Of a stretch of 18,243 nt of DNA, positions 1-6,262 are shown one piece after another. Origin of the DNA: JAKAGE01 sp964416665. Its GTDB lineage: Bacteria; Patescibacteriota; Minisyncoccia; UBA6257; 2-01-FULL-56-20. The DNA is taken from contig CAYQFA010000019.1 in NCBI GenBank assembly GCA_964416665.1, positions 1 through 18,243 of the forward strand, written 5' to 3'. Both the position numbers and the translations under genes were made by a program. How positions within the stretch are numbered: the first letter of the stretch is position 1; the number at the start of each line of letters is the position of its first letter. The notes under the pieces are model-generated. The model was not told where the DNA came from, ran no database searches, and was given only the letters and a program-made list of their open reading frames with translations.

Positions 1-883
1 AGATATCGGACGAGATGGTTGCCCGTGCCGAATTGACGGTAGCTATATCGCTTGTCCCCGCAGAGGCTGGGATAGTGTAGTTAGTGAGTGCGTCCAAAAT
101 ATCATTGAGAAATTGACTAAGTGAAGTGAGATTCGTATTAGTCGTCGCAAGCGCCGTTGCAACGGCATTCGGATCAATGCTTCCCGTTGAAGAGGAAATT
201 GCCGCAATTTGCGATTGCCATGCCGTGAACATGTATTGGGCCTTTACCCTCTCTGCATTGATGTTGTTCTCAAGTTGTTCATTCCCCATCTGTCCACCCG
301 AAACAGAAAATTGTGGATTATTTGATTGGCTGTTGGTATTACTGCCAAAAAGTCCATTGGTATCAGTGAATACTACAGAGAAAGCGTCGTTGTAGGCATT
401 TTGCAAACGGTTTGTAAGTGTTTGTTCGGCGTTCTGCAAGGAAAGTTGGGCGGAAGCCACCTGCGCTTGACTCACCGCCACGCTCTGACTCGTTGCTCCC
501 GCCACCACTTTGTCGTAATTTGCCTGTGCACTTTCTACGTTCGCCTTCGCCTGTGTTAATTGGGTAAGAGCGCTCGAATTATCAATGACCGCGATTTGTT
601 CGCCCGCCGTAACAACATCTCCCTGTTTTACATCTACTTCGGTGATGGTCGAGGCAGATTGTGTAGTTCCCTGCGGCTGGAGATCGACTTGGCTTTCGGC
701 GTCAACTTGACCAGTGCCGTTGACGGTAATTGCGAGATTCCCCTTGGTGACCGTTCCGACCACGTATTGTGTCAGAGATCCCTTCCCCGCACCAAAGATA
801 AAAAATCCGCCGATTATGAGAACAACTGCAATGACGATTGATATGATTTTATGAGCCCCTACCCATGCGAAGATTTTTTTCAT
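1..883 (-). CDS. HlyD/MacA-family efflux periplasmic adaptor subunit (C-terminus cut by window edge)
   Basis: The reading frame starts at ATG 883 and stays open to the window edge, giving about 294 N-terminal residues. It begins with a short basic segment and one membrane helix (about residues 12-30). A biotinyl/lipoyl-like first half follows, with the sequence TEVDVKQGDVVTAGEQIAVID. Next comes a long Gln/Ala/Asn-rich stretch with coiled-coil character (SALTQLTQAKANVESAQANY). This order is the hallmark of membrane-fusion adaptors that link inner-membrane ABC or RND pumps to the outside. In a cell without a classical outer membrane, the export role is inferred only. The start lies 10 nt after the AbrB-type stop codon with no Shine-Dalgarno sequence, so translation is probably coupled. 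The partner ATPase/permease should lie beyond position 1. The family is fairly sure; the substrate is unknown. Confidence 0.85.
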   Translation of the reverse strand, partial: MKKIFAWVGAHKIISIVIAVVLIIGGFFIFGAGKGSLTQYVVGTVTKGNLAITVNGTGQVDAESQVDLQPQGTTQSASTITEVDVKQGDVVTAGEQIAVIDNSSALTQLTQAKANVESAQANYDKVVAGATSQSVAVSQAQVASAQLSLQNAEQTLTNRLQNAYNDAFSVVFTDTNGLFGSNTNSQSNNPQFSVSGGQMGNEQLENNINAERVKAQYMFTAWQSQIAAISSSTGSIDPNAVATALATTNTNLTSLSQFLNDILDALTNYTIPASAGTSDIATVNSARATISSDI

Positions 884-893
884 ATTGTTGGAT

Positions 894-1139
894 TTATTGC
901 GGACGCTCTTTTAGAATTTTGGCGATTTTCCCCAAATGCTCAGTGAAGGCTTTGGCCTTCACGATAACAATGCCGTCGTCAAAGGGAGTCCCTATGATGA
1001 GGAAACGGTCACCCGACTTTATATGGAGTTTTTTCCGCGCTTCCGCAGGAATGACAACCTGTCCCTTCTCGTTGATTGTCGAAGTTCCGTAGATTTCCGA
1101 CATTGGAGGGATAAAATTACCCTTTTTATTACTTTTCAT
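894..1139 (-). CDS. AbrB/MazE/SpoVT-type transcriptional regulator
   Basis: This is an 81-residue protein. The core from about residue 16 reads IYGTSTINEKGQVVIPAEAR and continues KKLHIKSGDRFLII. That is the swapped-hairpin AbrB DNA-binding fold, with its typical T-x-x-x-KGQ-x-x-IP motif. Such proteins bind DNA as dimers, either as transition-state regulators or as antitoxins. No toxin gene is adjacent. The gene sits 10 nt ahead of the HlyD-type adaptor on the same strand, so it probably autoregulates a small efflux operon. Two starts are possible. ATG 1139 lies exactly 6 nt after a TATAAT box, which would give a leaderless message. ATG 1103 starts closer to the conserved domain and would leave a 36-nt leader without a clear Shine-Dalgarno sequence. 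An antitoxin role is less likely. Confidence 0.88.
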   Translation of the reverse strand: MKSNKKGNFIPPMSEIYGTSTINEKGQVVIPAEARKKLHIKSGDRFLIIGTPFDDGIVIVKAKAFTEHLGKIAKILKERPQ

Positions 1140-1145
1140 ATACTT

Positions 1146-1163
1146 ATTATACCACCTCAGGTG
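1146..1163 (-). promoter_or_regulatory. Extended -10 promoter with overlapping 11-bp palindrome (AbrB/adaptor operon)
   Basis: On the minus strand TGGTATAAT is a textbook extended -10 element, with the hexamer at 1146-1151. Six bases separate it from ATG 1139, which predicts transcription starting at the ATG. The palindrome CACCTCAGGTG at 1153-1163 overlaps the TG motif. It is well placed to be an operator, perhaps for the AbrB-type protein itself. No good -35 hexamer is seen at 17 nt. Confidence 0.6.
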
Positions 1164-1292
1164 CTATTTGGGTGCAAATGGCAGTGTAGTGTGTAATATG
1201 TAAGCCGCAGCAGCATGATATCGCTTACAAATACTGGGAAAGGGATTGTACTAATTAGGAGCTTTGTTTTTGCTACACAAATAAGGCGATAT

Positions 1293-1601
1293 TTATTCCC
1301 TATCTTTTTTCTGGAAGTTGACGCTCGAAAAGATACTAATCGCGGCGACGCCGAGGAAGAAAACGGCAAGGGATGGCAGGTTGGTGGAGTTCACTTGTCC
1401 CACTTGAGAAAGCAGATAGCCGATCAGTATGTTGAACAAAGCCCATATCACATTGACGGTCGGAGACGAAAGTCCTTTGCCGGGCGGTTTCGCAAAGGGC
1501 GACGGAAATTTATTTCCCGAAACGCCCTGAACGAAATGCGGGACGGCATTGGCTAAAAAGATTCCCGCAAAGAAACTTGCTATGTAGAGATACCATTCCA
1601 T
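1293..1601 (-). CDS. Small conserved membrane protein of unknown function
   Basis: The product has 102 residues with three likely membrane helices at about 4-22, 49-69 and 77-95. The first helix and the following loop carry a motif of small and aromatic residues, LANAVPHFVQGVSGNKFPSP, then FAKPPGKGLSSP leading into NVIWALFN. I recall similar proteins as short conserved hypotheticals in diverse bacteria, but cannot name a function or Pfam family. The start is ATG 1601, preceded by TAGAAT at a 6-nt distance and no Shine-Dalgarno sequence, so it appears leaderless and monocistronic. The next gene on this strand is almost 150 bases downstream and has its own promoter. The reading frame is very likely real; the function is unknown. 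Confidence 0.7.
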   Translation of the reverse strand: MEWYLYIASFFAGIFLANAVPHFVQGVSGNKFPSPFAKPPGKGLSSPTVNVIWALFNILIGYLLSQVGQVNSTNLPSLAVFFLGVAAISIFSSVNFQKKDRE

Positions 1602-1607
1602 ACGTTT

Positions 1608-1613
1608 ATTCTA
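1608..1613 (-). promoter_or_regulatory. Leaderless-type -10 box (TAGAAT)
   Basis: TAGAAT on the minus strand ends 6 nt before ATG 1601. The predicted +1 is therefore the A of the start codon. No convincing -35 is present; the upstream DNA is a C-rich run on the plus strand. Confidence 0.4.
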
Positions 1614-1633
1614 CTCCATCCCCCCCGCCTGGG

Positions 1634-2035
1634 TCCCCCGCAGAATGGTTTATCTGGCCGATTCCCGCCCCGCTATCGCCATTCGTCGGCGTACTCTATC
1701 CCCTAACGATCCTGCCCCGGTGGATGCAACTCATCGGACATGCGCTTCCGCCATCGTACGTATTCGCCGGAATCCGCGCCATTATAAGCGACGGAACGGT
1801 GCCCGGTATCCAACTCTTCCTAGGAGTTATTTTATCGCTCGCGTATATCGTCGTTGCATATTTCATCCTCTTGGCCGTTTACAAAAAAGCGATCCGCACT
1901 GGGCCGATCGCTCGGTACAGCGCCAAGACCGTAAATCAAGCTGGACAGTCAGACCTCTTTCCATTATATTTTTGGCAGCAACCAAGCATCATCAAATTGG
2001 CTGTCAGAAAGGATCACCCATGTCCCAACCACTGA
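1634..2035 (+). pseudogene. ABC-2 type transporter permease, C-terminal fragment (5'-truncated)
   Basis: In this frame the translation from about 1634 reads AEWFIWPIPAPLSPFVGVLY, then PLTILPRWMQLIGHALPPSY and VFAGIRAIISDG. A final helix (LFLGVILSLAYIVVAYFILL) ends in YKKAIRTGPIARYSAKTVN. This is the last third of an ABC-2 export permease: the F-x-G-V-x-Y-P re-entrant helix, a periplasmic loop, the last helix and a basic tail. The N-terminal helices and a start codon with a ribosome site are missing. The natural C-terminus appears to be near AKTVN; the frame then reads on 23 residues into the purM-like start region. It differs from the intact permease at 10078, so it is not a recent copy of that gene. 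It is probably a remnant left by a deletion or insertion with a junction near 1620-1640. Confidence 0.6.
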
Positions 2036-3156
2036 CGTACGCGGGTTCCGGCGTCAATTATGACGTCATGGACTCGTTCAAGCGCATGGCACAACTCGCT
2101 GGCCGTGAAACGGCAGGCAACATCGCCCGTCTTAATAATGGCGAGTTCCGGGAAGCCGAGATGAGCCGCGGAGAAAGCGCTTATCTCATCGAAGCCGCAA
2201 AAAGCTACTTCGCGCACGTTGAGGAGGGGCTTGGTACCAAGAACCTCGTCGCCGACGCGATGTACCCACTCACCGACCAATCGTATTACGACCACATTGC
2301 GCAGGATACCGTCGCAATGATCGTGAATGACATGATCACTCTCGGGGCACTGCCGCTTTCTGTGGCAATGCACCTTGCGGTCGGCGACTCAAACTGGTTC
2401 ATCGATGAAGACCGATGCCACGATCTCGTTGACGGCTGGCAGCACGCGTGCAACCTTGCAGGATGTGTCTGGGGCGGTGGTGAAACACCGACGCTCAAGG
2501 ACATCGTCGTGCCGGGTACTGTTGTGCTTTCCGGTTCCGCAATGGGGCTCGTGAAGCCGAAAGAGCGGCTCATCGACCCGACCAATATCAGGAATGGCGA
2601 CGCGATCGTCTTTCTTGAAAGCTCGGGCATCCACGCAAACGGCCTTACACTCGCGCGGAAGATCGCTGGCAGATTACCCAAACGCTATCTCACTGAGGTA
2701 TATGGTGGACGGCCGTACGGCGACATGCTGCTCGACCCGACGGCGATCTACGTTCCCGTCATCGAGGAATGTCTCAATCGGGGCATCAGCATCCACTACG
2801 CGGTGAACATCACCGGGCACGGATGGCGCAAACTCATGCGGGCGAACAATCCGTTCACCTATGTGATCGACCGCTTGCCGAATTGTCCGCCGATCTTCAC
2901 CTTCATGCAGGAGCACGGCGGATTCGACGATCGGGAAGCATACGGCAATTTCAACATGGGCGCGGGCTTCGCGCTCTACGTTGCGCCGTGCGATACCGAC
3001 GCAGTGTCCCAAGCGGTAAAGGCAGTGGCAGAAGCAAATCCCTCGAACTATCATCGGATGCTCGTCGCAGGGCATATCGAGAAAAGCGAGATCAAGCGTG
3101 TGGTCATCACGCCGAAGGGGCTTGAATACGCCGCAGAGTCGCTCGCGGTGCGCTGA
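2020..3156 (+). CDS. purM: AIR synthase-related protein (purM-like phosphoribosylformylglycinamidine cyclo-ligase)
   Basis: The 378-residue product resembles PurM, which closes the imidazole ring of AIR using ATP in purine synthesis. Visible family motifs are YAGSGVNYDVMDSFK near the N-terminus, EGLGTK at 69-74, DTVAMIVNDM at 96-105, GGGETPTL at 152-159 and the ATP-site loop SSGIHANG at 201-208. DPTAIYVPVI and NITGHGWRKL follow later. Canonical PurM is about 345 residues, so this one is slightly long and its motifs are divergent. It may act on a related substrate. ATG 2020 is chosen because AAAGGA lies 6 nt upstream and homology starts there; the frame is open further upstream but only across the permease remnant. 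No other purine gene is in the window. The gene has its own terminator. Confidence 0.85.
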   Translation: MSQPLTYAGSGVNYDVMDSFKRMAQLAGRETAGNIARLNNGEFREAEMSRGESAYLIEAAKSYFAHVEEGLGTKNLVADAMYPLTDQSYYDHIAQDTVAMIVNDMITLGALPLSVAMHLAVGDSNWFIDEDRCHDLVDGWQHACNLAGCVWGGGETPTLKDIVVPGTVVLSGSAMGLVKPKERLIDPTNIRNGDAIVFLESSGIHANGLTLARKIAGRLPKRYLTEVYGGRPYGDMLLDPTAIYVPVIEECLNRGISIHYAVNITGHGWRKLMRANNPFTYVIDRLPNCPPIFTFMQEHGGFDDREAYGNFNMGAGFALYVAPCDTDAVSQAVKAVAEANPSNYHRMLVAGHIEKSEIKRVVITPKGLEYAAESLAVR

Positions 3157-3177
3157 CAGACCAACAAGAAAGAAAAC

Positions 3178-3213
3178 GGGCCACATATCCTCACGGATGG
3201 TGGCCCTTGTTTT
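3178..3213 (+). terminator. Rho-independent terminator of the purM-like gene
   Basis: The arms GGGCCAC (3178-3184) and GTGGCCC (3200-3206) pair, with an inner ATCC/GGAT helix, followed by TTGTTTTA. It lies 21 nt after the stop codon. Confidence 0.85.
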
Positions 3214-3268
3214 ATTGACCCCGAAGTGGACGACAGCGTCATGCACGAAACCACGCCTATGTGGTGCT

Positions 3269-3795
3269 CTATAGTATCTCCCTAAATGTTTCCAGATTGC
3301 TTTTATTTTCCGCAGCATCCCGAGGCCTATGCGCAGCGTTCCGATAGTACTTCAACCCTTGCCCAAGTTCCTTAGGCACGTGGTCACCATAAATATAACG
3401 GATGGAATCAGGGGTACAGAGCGCAGGATTGGTTTTCACGCCCACGGTAGTCAATAGTTTATTAATCACGGCGTCACCCTTCACTAAGATAACTTCTGAC
3501 GGGCCGCTTAAAAGATGCCGCTTGGTTGCATCGAGAACGGGAGTGGGAATGCCTTCGGGATTATACATGCCTCCCACAACAAGGTTCTCGGTCAGTTCTC
3601 TGGTATTTCGCGAGACCACATACAGCCCGGATTCCTCAACCACGTCAAATCCTTATCGTACACAATAACTTCTTCCAACATTGCTTCCCCCTTATCCACG
3701 GCTCCGAGCTCCTTAAGTTTTCGAATAAAGTGCTCCTTATCGATATCCAAAAATCTCACTTCGATTTCTCGGGTCTCTCCCACTCCGTTTTGCAT
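3269..3795 (-). pseudogene. Broken CYTH-domain / nucleoside diphosphate kinase-like gene (out-of-frame junction)
   Basis: Two overlapping minus-strand frames carry halves of two domains. The first, 3795-3592, begins with a CYTH (adenylate cyclase class IV/thiamine triphosphatase fold) start, REIEVRFLDIDKEHFIRKLK, then LEEVIVYDKDLTW. It loses similarity there and stops at residue 67, whereas a full CYTH domain needs about 150-180 residues. The second frame, open from GTG 3643 to 3269, reads like the C-terminal part of a nucleoside diphosphate kinase: ESGLYVVSRNTRELTENLVV, LLSGPSEVILVKGDAVINKL, TNPALCTPDSIR and the active-site-like NAAH. The NDK N-terminal strand and most of CYTH are missing. 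The simplest reading is an internal deletion that joined two domains out of frame. Two coupled short genes or an assembly error are alternatives. Confidence 0.6.
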
Positions 3796-3801
3796 ACCTA
3801 G

Positions 3802-3830
3802 ATTATCCTATATGTCCCCTGGGTTAACAA
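3802..3830 (-). promoter_or_regulatory. Promoter of the CYTH/NDK remnant (leaderless type)
   Basis: On the minus strand a TTGTTA -35 (3825-3830), a 17-bp spacer and a GATAAT -10 (3802-3807) precede ATG 3795 by 6 nt. The promoter looks intact although the gene is broken. Confidence 0.55.
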
Positions 3831-3876
3831 CCTATCATCGGACCTCTGGCATTTTCCCAACCGCGGTGATAGAGTG

Positions 3877-3910
3877 ACGGCAGTTATCCGCCGTATCTAC
3901 GGCTTGGAGG
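3877..3910 (+). promoter_or_regulatory. Leader with mutually exclusive hairpins ahead of the HD gene Shine-Dalgarno
   Basis: ACGGC (3877-3881) can pair with GCCGT (3890-3894). The same middle arm can instead pair downstream, GCCGTA with TACGGC (3890-3903, 2-nt loop). The second hairpin ends 2 nt before GGAGG (3906-3910). A weak extended -10, TGATAGAGT, lies just upstream at 3867-3875. This could tune translation, but both helices are short and the assignment is tentative. Confidence 0.3.
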
Positions 3911-3919
3911 CAACAGAAT

Positions 3920-4564
3920 ATGCCAACGCTCTATCAGCAATGGAGAACGTTATGGCGTGAAGTGGGCGGCAATGTAACCGGTATGGACACCTGCTTTGAC
4001 GACCTGATGAGCCGCTATAAAGGACCGCGGCGCTTCTACCACACTCTTTCGCACGTCGAGGATATGCTCGCCGAGTTTGAGACGTTCCGCGCATCCGATG
4101 AATTTCGCATCGTGGACGCCAATGTCGTCGAGATGGGCATCTGGTACCACGATGCCGTCTACTATCCGGGCGCGGAAAACAACGAGGAACGCAGCGCAAA
4201 CCTCTTTCGCACGGTCGGCGAATGCTCCGGCTTTGCTCCTGCCTTCGTCCAGAAGGTCATCATCGCCATCCTCTCAACCAAACACGCCGAACACCTGAAC
4301 GACGCCGACGTCCGCACGCTCTGCGACCTTGACCTCGCCATTCTCGGCCAGCCCGAGGAGCGGTTCGACCGGTACGAAAAACAGATCCGGGAAGAATACA
4401 CCCAAGTGCCGGACAATCAGTTCCGCAAGGGACGAACCGCCATCCTGAAACTATTCCTTGCACGGCCCAGCATCTACGCCACAAAGTTCTTCTGGAACAA
4501 GTACGAAGACCAGGCGCAGGAGAACCTGAAACGCTCCATTCGGCGGCTCAGGAACGCAGCCTGA
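3920..4564 (+). CDS. Predicted metal-dependent HD-superfamily phosphohydrolase (COG4339-like)
   Basis: This is a 214-residue soluble protein. It carries the HD-type metal site: RRFYHTLSHVEDML (H41, H45), the H77-D78 pair in GIWYHDAVYYP, NNEERSA at 87-93, STKHAEH at 119-125 and CDLDLAILG (D136, D138). The conserved order and the IREEY and FRKGRTAIL segments match the predicted HD hydrolases of COG4339, for which no substrate is firmly known to me. HD proteins usually cleave phosphate esters or nucleotides. ATG 3920 has GGAGG 9 nt upstream, one of the clearest ribosome sites here. The gene stands alone and ends in a strong terminator. Codon choice looks GC-rich, like the purM-like gene. Confidence 0.85.
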   Translation: MPTLYQQWRTLWREVGGNVTGMDTCFDDLMSRYKGPRRFYHTLSHVEDMLAEFETFRASDEFRIVDANVVEMGIWYHDAVYYPGAENNEERSANLFRTVGECSGFAPAFVQKVIIAILSTKHAEHLNDADVRTLCDLDLAILGQPEERFDRYEKQIREEYTQVPDNQFRKGRTAILKLFLARPSIYATKFFWNKYEDQAQENLKRSIRRLRNAA

Positions 4565-4588
4565 GGAGCGCAAGCCGTGTGCGGTTTC

Positions 4589-4650
4589 AAATCATCGGGG
4601 ACATCTCCCCTGGGGCCATCGCTTTGATGGCCCTACTTTTTTTGTCGTTT
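4589..4650 (+). repeat. Terminator module, copy A
   Basis: Starting with ATCATCGG, this copy has a small hairpin (GGGGA / TCCCC), then the terminator stem-loop with arms GGGCCATC and GATGGCCC, then a T-run and TCGTTT. The same order recurs at 5703-5766, with the 21-nt main stem-loop identical. Confidence 0.7.
4613..4643 (+). terminator. Rho-independent terminator of the HD gene
   Basis: The arms GGGCCATC (4613-4620) and GATGGCCC (4626-4633) form an 8-bp stem with loop GCTTT, followed by TACTTTTTTT. Confidence 0.92.
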
Positions 4651-4758
4651 CGCCTCAAAATACTTCAGCAAGCTTTTCGGCGCCGCTCGGCAGGCACACT
4701 GTTTTTTTTGGCATGCCAGAGCTTGTTCATACAACGGTTATATCTCCTCCCAGCTTTT

Positions 4759-5196
4759 CTACGATATATATCTAACTTCGTCGGACAGGATCGTTCCCGC
4801 CTTTAAATCTTCCGCTATTTTTTTGGGGAGAATATTTATATCATCAGTAGGGCTGGCCCAATCGATTGCGGCGAGTTCGAATGCGTGGGATCGAGCAAGT
4901 TTTTCACAGCCCTCATAATCGCCGCCGTTCATGATCTCGAAGAAAAACTCAACAGAGGGCGTGCCGCCTCCATTCGAGAAATTATTGATGTAAAGCAATC
5001 TCCCTATTACCGGCTTGACCCCAAGCTCTTCAATGATCTCCCGGCTGATGCAACTCCTAACGTCCTCTCCCCATTCCAGATGCCCGCCGGGCAACGCCGC
5101 GTAACTCGTGTCACCCGGATGCCTCACTACGAGAAGCTTGTTATTGTGCAAAATAATCCCCCTGCATCGGACGACGAACTCTTTGTTATCGGACAT
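4759..5196 (-). CDS. Nudix hydrolase
   Basis: The 145-residue protein contains a complete Nudix box at residues 38-60: G-x5-E (GHLEWGE), seven residues, then REIIEELGV. This binds the divalent metal and cleaves nucleoside diphosphates linked to another group. The preceding strand VRCRGIILHNNKLLVVRHPG is typical. Residues 61-145 complete the fold (RLLYINNF, VEFFFEI). The substrate cannot be told; ADP-ribose, oxidised dNTPs and sugar nucleotides are all possible. ATG 5196 is preceded by TAATAT at 8 nt and no Shine-Dalgarno sequence. No clear terminator follows on the minus strand. It is convergent with the HD gene. Confidence 0.93.
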   Translation of the reverse strand: MSDNKEFVVRCRGIILHNNKLLVVRHPGDTSYAALPGGHLEWGEDVRSCISREIIEELGVKPVIGRLLYINNFSNGGGTPSVEFFFEIMNGGDYEGCEKLARSHAFELAAIDWASPTDDINILPKKIAEDLKAGTILSDEVRYIS

Positions 5197-5204
5197 TGAT
5201 TCCC

Positions 5205-5210
5205 ATATTA
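5205..5210 (-). promoter_or_regulatory. Near-leaderless -10 box of the Nudix gene
   Basis: TAATAT on the minus strand ends 8 nt before ATG 5196. The initiation window would include the start codon or the bases just before it. No clear -35 is seen. Confidence 0.35.
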
Positions 5211-5267
5211 CTCCAAAATCGGGTTTATCTCAAAACAAAGGCTGCATTCGGACAGACCAACTATCCT

Positions 5268-5296
5268 TGGACAGCACATAAATTCTTTGTTATATT
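5268..5296 (+). promoter_or_regulatory. Promoter of the CxxC protein gene
   Basis: TGGACA (5268-5273), a 17-bp spacer and TATATT (5291-5296) match the sigma70-type consensus at 5/6 and 5/6. Transcription would start near 5303, leaving a leader of about 45 nt that contains AAAGGA. Confidence 0.65.
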
Positions 5297-5348
5297 CCTA
5301 CCTAGCGAGCGGTGGCACCATCCCATTTTTCAGGAAAGGACGATCGAT

Positions 5349-5687
5349 ATGGAAGCTCCAAGAATCGGGCTAAGCCTTGCAGGTTTGAACGAAGCCATCA
5401 AGGTCCACCATCAGCAGATGTACGAAGACACCAACGAGGGGTTGCGGTGCAGAGGATGTGAAGGAAAAGTGGAGTTCACTCCCTGCACCGTTTCTATCCA
5501 TTACGCCAGACCCGGCGGACCGTGCATGGACGACCTCGGCGAGGTCGAACATTTCCCTCTCCCCTACTGCCCTCGATGCGAAGGAGAGCCGGTCTCCAAA
5601 AGTACCTGCGTGCATATGGGCACCGAGCGGACAAGAAAAGCTTTCGGCGGGATCCTCGAAGACACCGGACAGCTGGAACTTGTCTGA
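5349..5687 (+). CDS. Small cysteine-rich protein with two CxxC motifs, function unknown
   Basis: The product has 112 residues. Two CxxC pairs, CRGC (34-37) and CPRC (74-77), are separated by 36 residues and could form one zinc ribbon. Extra cysteines occur at 46, 59 and 87. The segment between them includes YARPGGPCMDDLGEVEHFPL; no enzyme motif is recognised. ATG 5349 is chosen because AAAGGA lies 8 nt upstream and a good promoter is at 5268-5296. The frame extends upstream to 5196, but only through the promoter. The gene has its own promoter, Shine-Dalgarno and terminator, and its terminator nearly duplicates that of the HD gene. It is probably a cytoplasmic metal-binding protein. Confidence 0.75.
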   Translation: MEAPRIGLSLAGLNEAIKVHHQQMYEDTNEGLRCRGCEGKVEFTPCTVSIHYARPGGPCMDDLGEVEHFPLPYCPRCEGEPVSKSTCVHMGTERTRKAFGGILEDTGQLELV

Positions 5688-5702
5688 TAGGCACACAACC
5701 AA

Positions 5703-5766
5703 ACATCATCGGAGGAACAATCTCCACGAGGGCCATCGCTTTGATGGCCCCGCTTTTTTATCGTTT
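5703..5766 (+). repeat. Terminator module, copy B
   Basis: This is the second copy of the module at 4589-4650. It has CATCATCGG, a weaker first hairpin (GGAG / CTCC), the identical main stem-loop, then a T-run and TCGTTT. The flanks have diverged but the order is kept. Confidence 0.7.
5730..5760 (+). terminator. Rho-independent terminator of the CxxC gene
   Basis: The arms GGGCCATC (5730-5737) and GATGGCCC (5743-5750) with loop GCTTT are followed by CGCTTTTTTA. The stem-loop is identical to the one at 4613. Confidence 0.92.
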
Positions 5767-5769
5767 AAC

Positions 5770-6138
5770 CTATGACGGCTGCAGTCTTTTCTTCACCTTT
5801 TCGACCACTTCGCCGAGAGGAGATTCCGTTCTGATAAAACAATCCCCAACCCCCATTTGCGAGACTATTTCCAAAGTTTCGTCTTCACCAAAATCGACGA
5901 GAACGAAAATAGGAACACCTTCCAAGAACGGATCCCGTTTTAACATACCGAACAGGTCAAAATCTTTGCCTTTAGACAATGTCAAATCGAAAAGGATGGC
6001 GTCCAGTTTTCCGCTTTTCACTATTGTCCATGTCTCGTCGCCATTTTCGGCAATCAGTGTTTCGAACCCCGATATTTCCAGCTTATCCCGAAGAATCTTC
6101 CGCAACGCTTCTTGATTTTCTATGATCAATATCCTCAT
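5770..6138 (-). CDS. Receiver-only response regulator with degenerate active site
   Basis: The 122 residues span exactly one receiver (CheY-like) domain with no output domain. Strand 1 is MRILIIEN and the phospho-acceptor is D51 in AILFDLTL. The end, EVVEKVKKRL, is typical of receiver helix 5. Key residues depart from the family: the acidic pair is E7-N8, the switch Thr/Ser position is V81 (VLVDF), and the invariant Lys is R103 (FIRT). It may bind partners without normal phosphorylation, or be phosphorylated slowly. No histidine kinase is nearby. Similar stand-alone receivers are common in Patescibacteria, from memory. ATG 6138 has only a weak GGA at 6 nt. The 3' end abuts the T-run of the upstream convergent terminator. 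Confidence 0.85.
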   Translation of the reverse strand: MRILIIENQEALRKILRDKLEISGFETLIAENGDETWTIVKSGKLDAILFDLTLSKGKDFDLFGMLKRDPFLEGVPIFVLVDFGEDETLEIVSQMGVGDCFIRTESPLGEVVEKVKKRLQPS

Positions 6139-6226
6139 ACGTCCGTATTTTTTGATTTTTTGATATCATTTCGGATGAAATTGTGGAACGCTTCTTGTCG
6201 GGGCATTCTAATATATCAGCCCCTTC

Positions 6227-6255
6227 TCGTCAAGCGTCGAGGACTTGGTTATAAT
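6227..6255 (+). promoter_or_regulatory. Promoter with -10 seven nt before the start codon
   Basis: TCGTCA (6227-6232), a 17-bp spacer and a perfect TATAAT (6250-6255) are followed by 7 nt and ATG 6263. The transcript would begin at or within a base or two of the ATG. Confidence 0.6.
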
Positions 6256-6262
6256 ATAAGGC

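Noticed and set aside
1645..2019. N-terminal extension of the purM-like gene
   Set aside because: The frame is open back to 1645, but its translation is Arg/Pro-rich noise. The permease remnant occupies another frame there, and a ribosome site supports ATG 2020.
2674..3318. A 214-codon minus-strand frame opposite the purM-like gene
   Set aside because: It lies antisense to conserved AIR-synthase motifs, is His/Arg/Val-rich as antisense shadows often are, and has no start signals.
4589..5766. Integron-like cassette recombination sites
   Set aside because: The repeats are short perfect stem-loops with T-runs, as expected of terminators. No attC-type bulged long hairpin or integrase gene is present.
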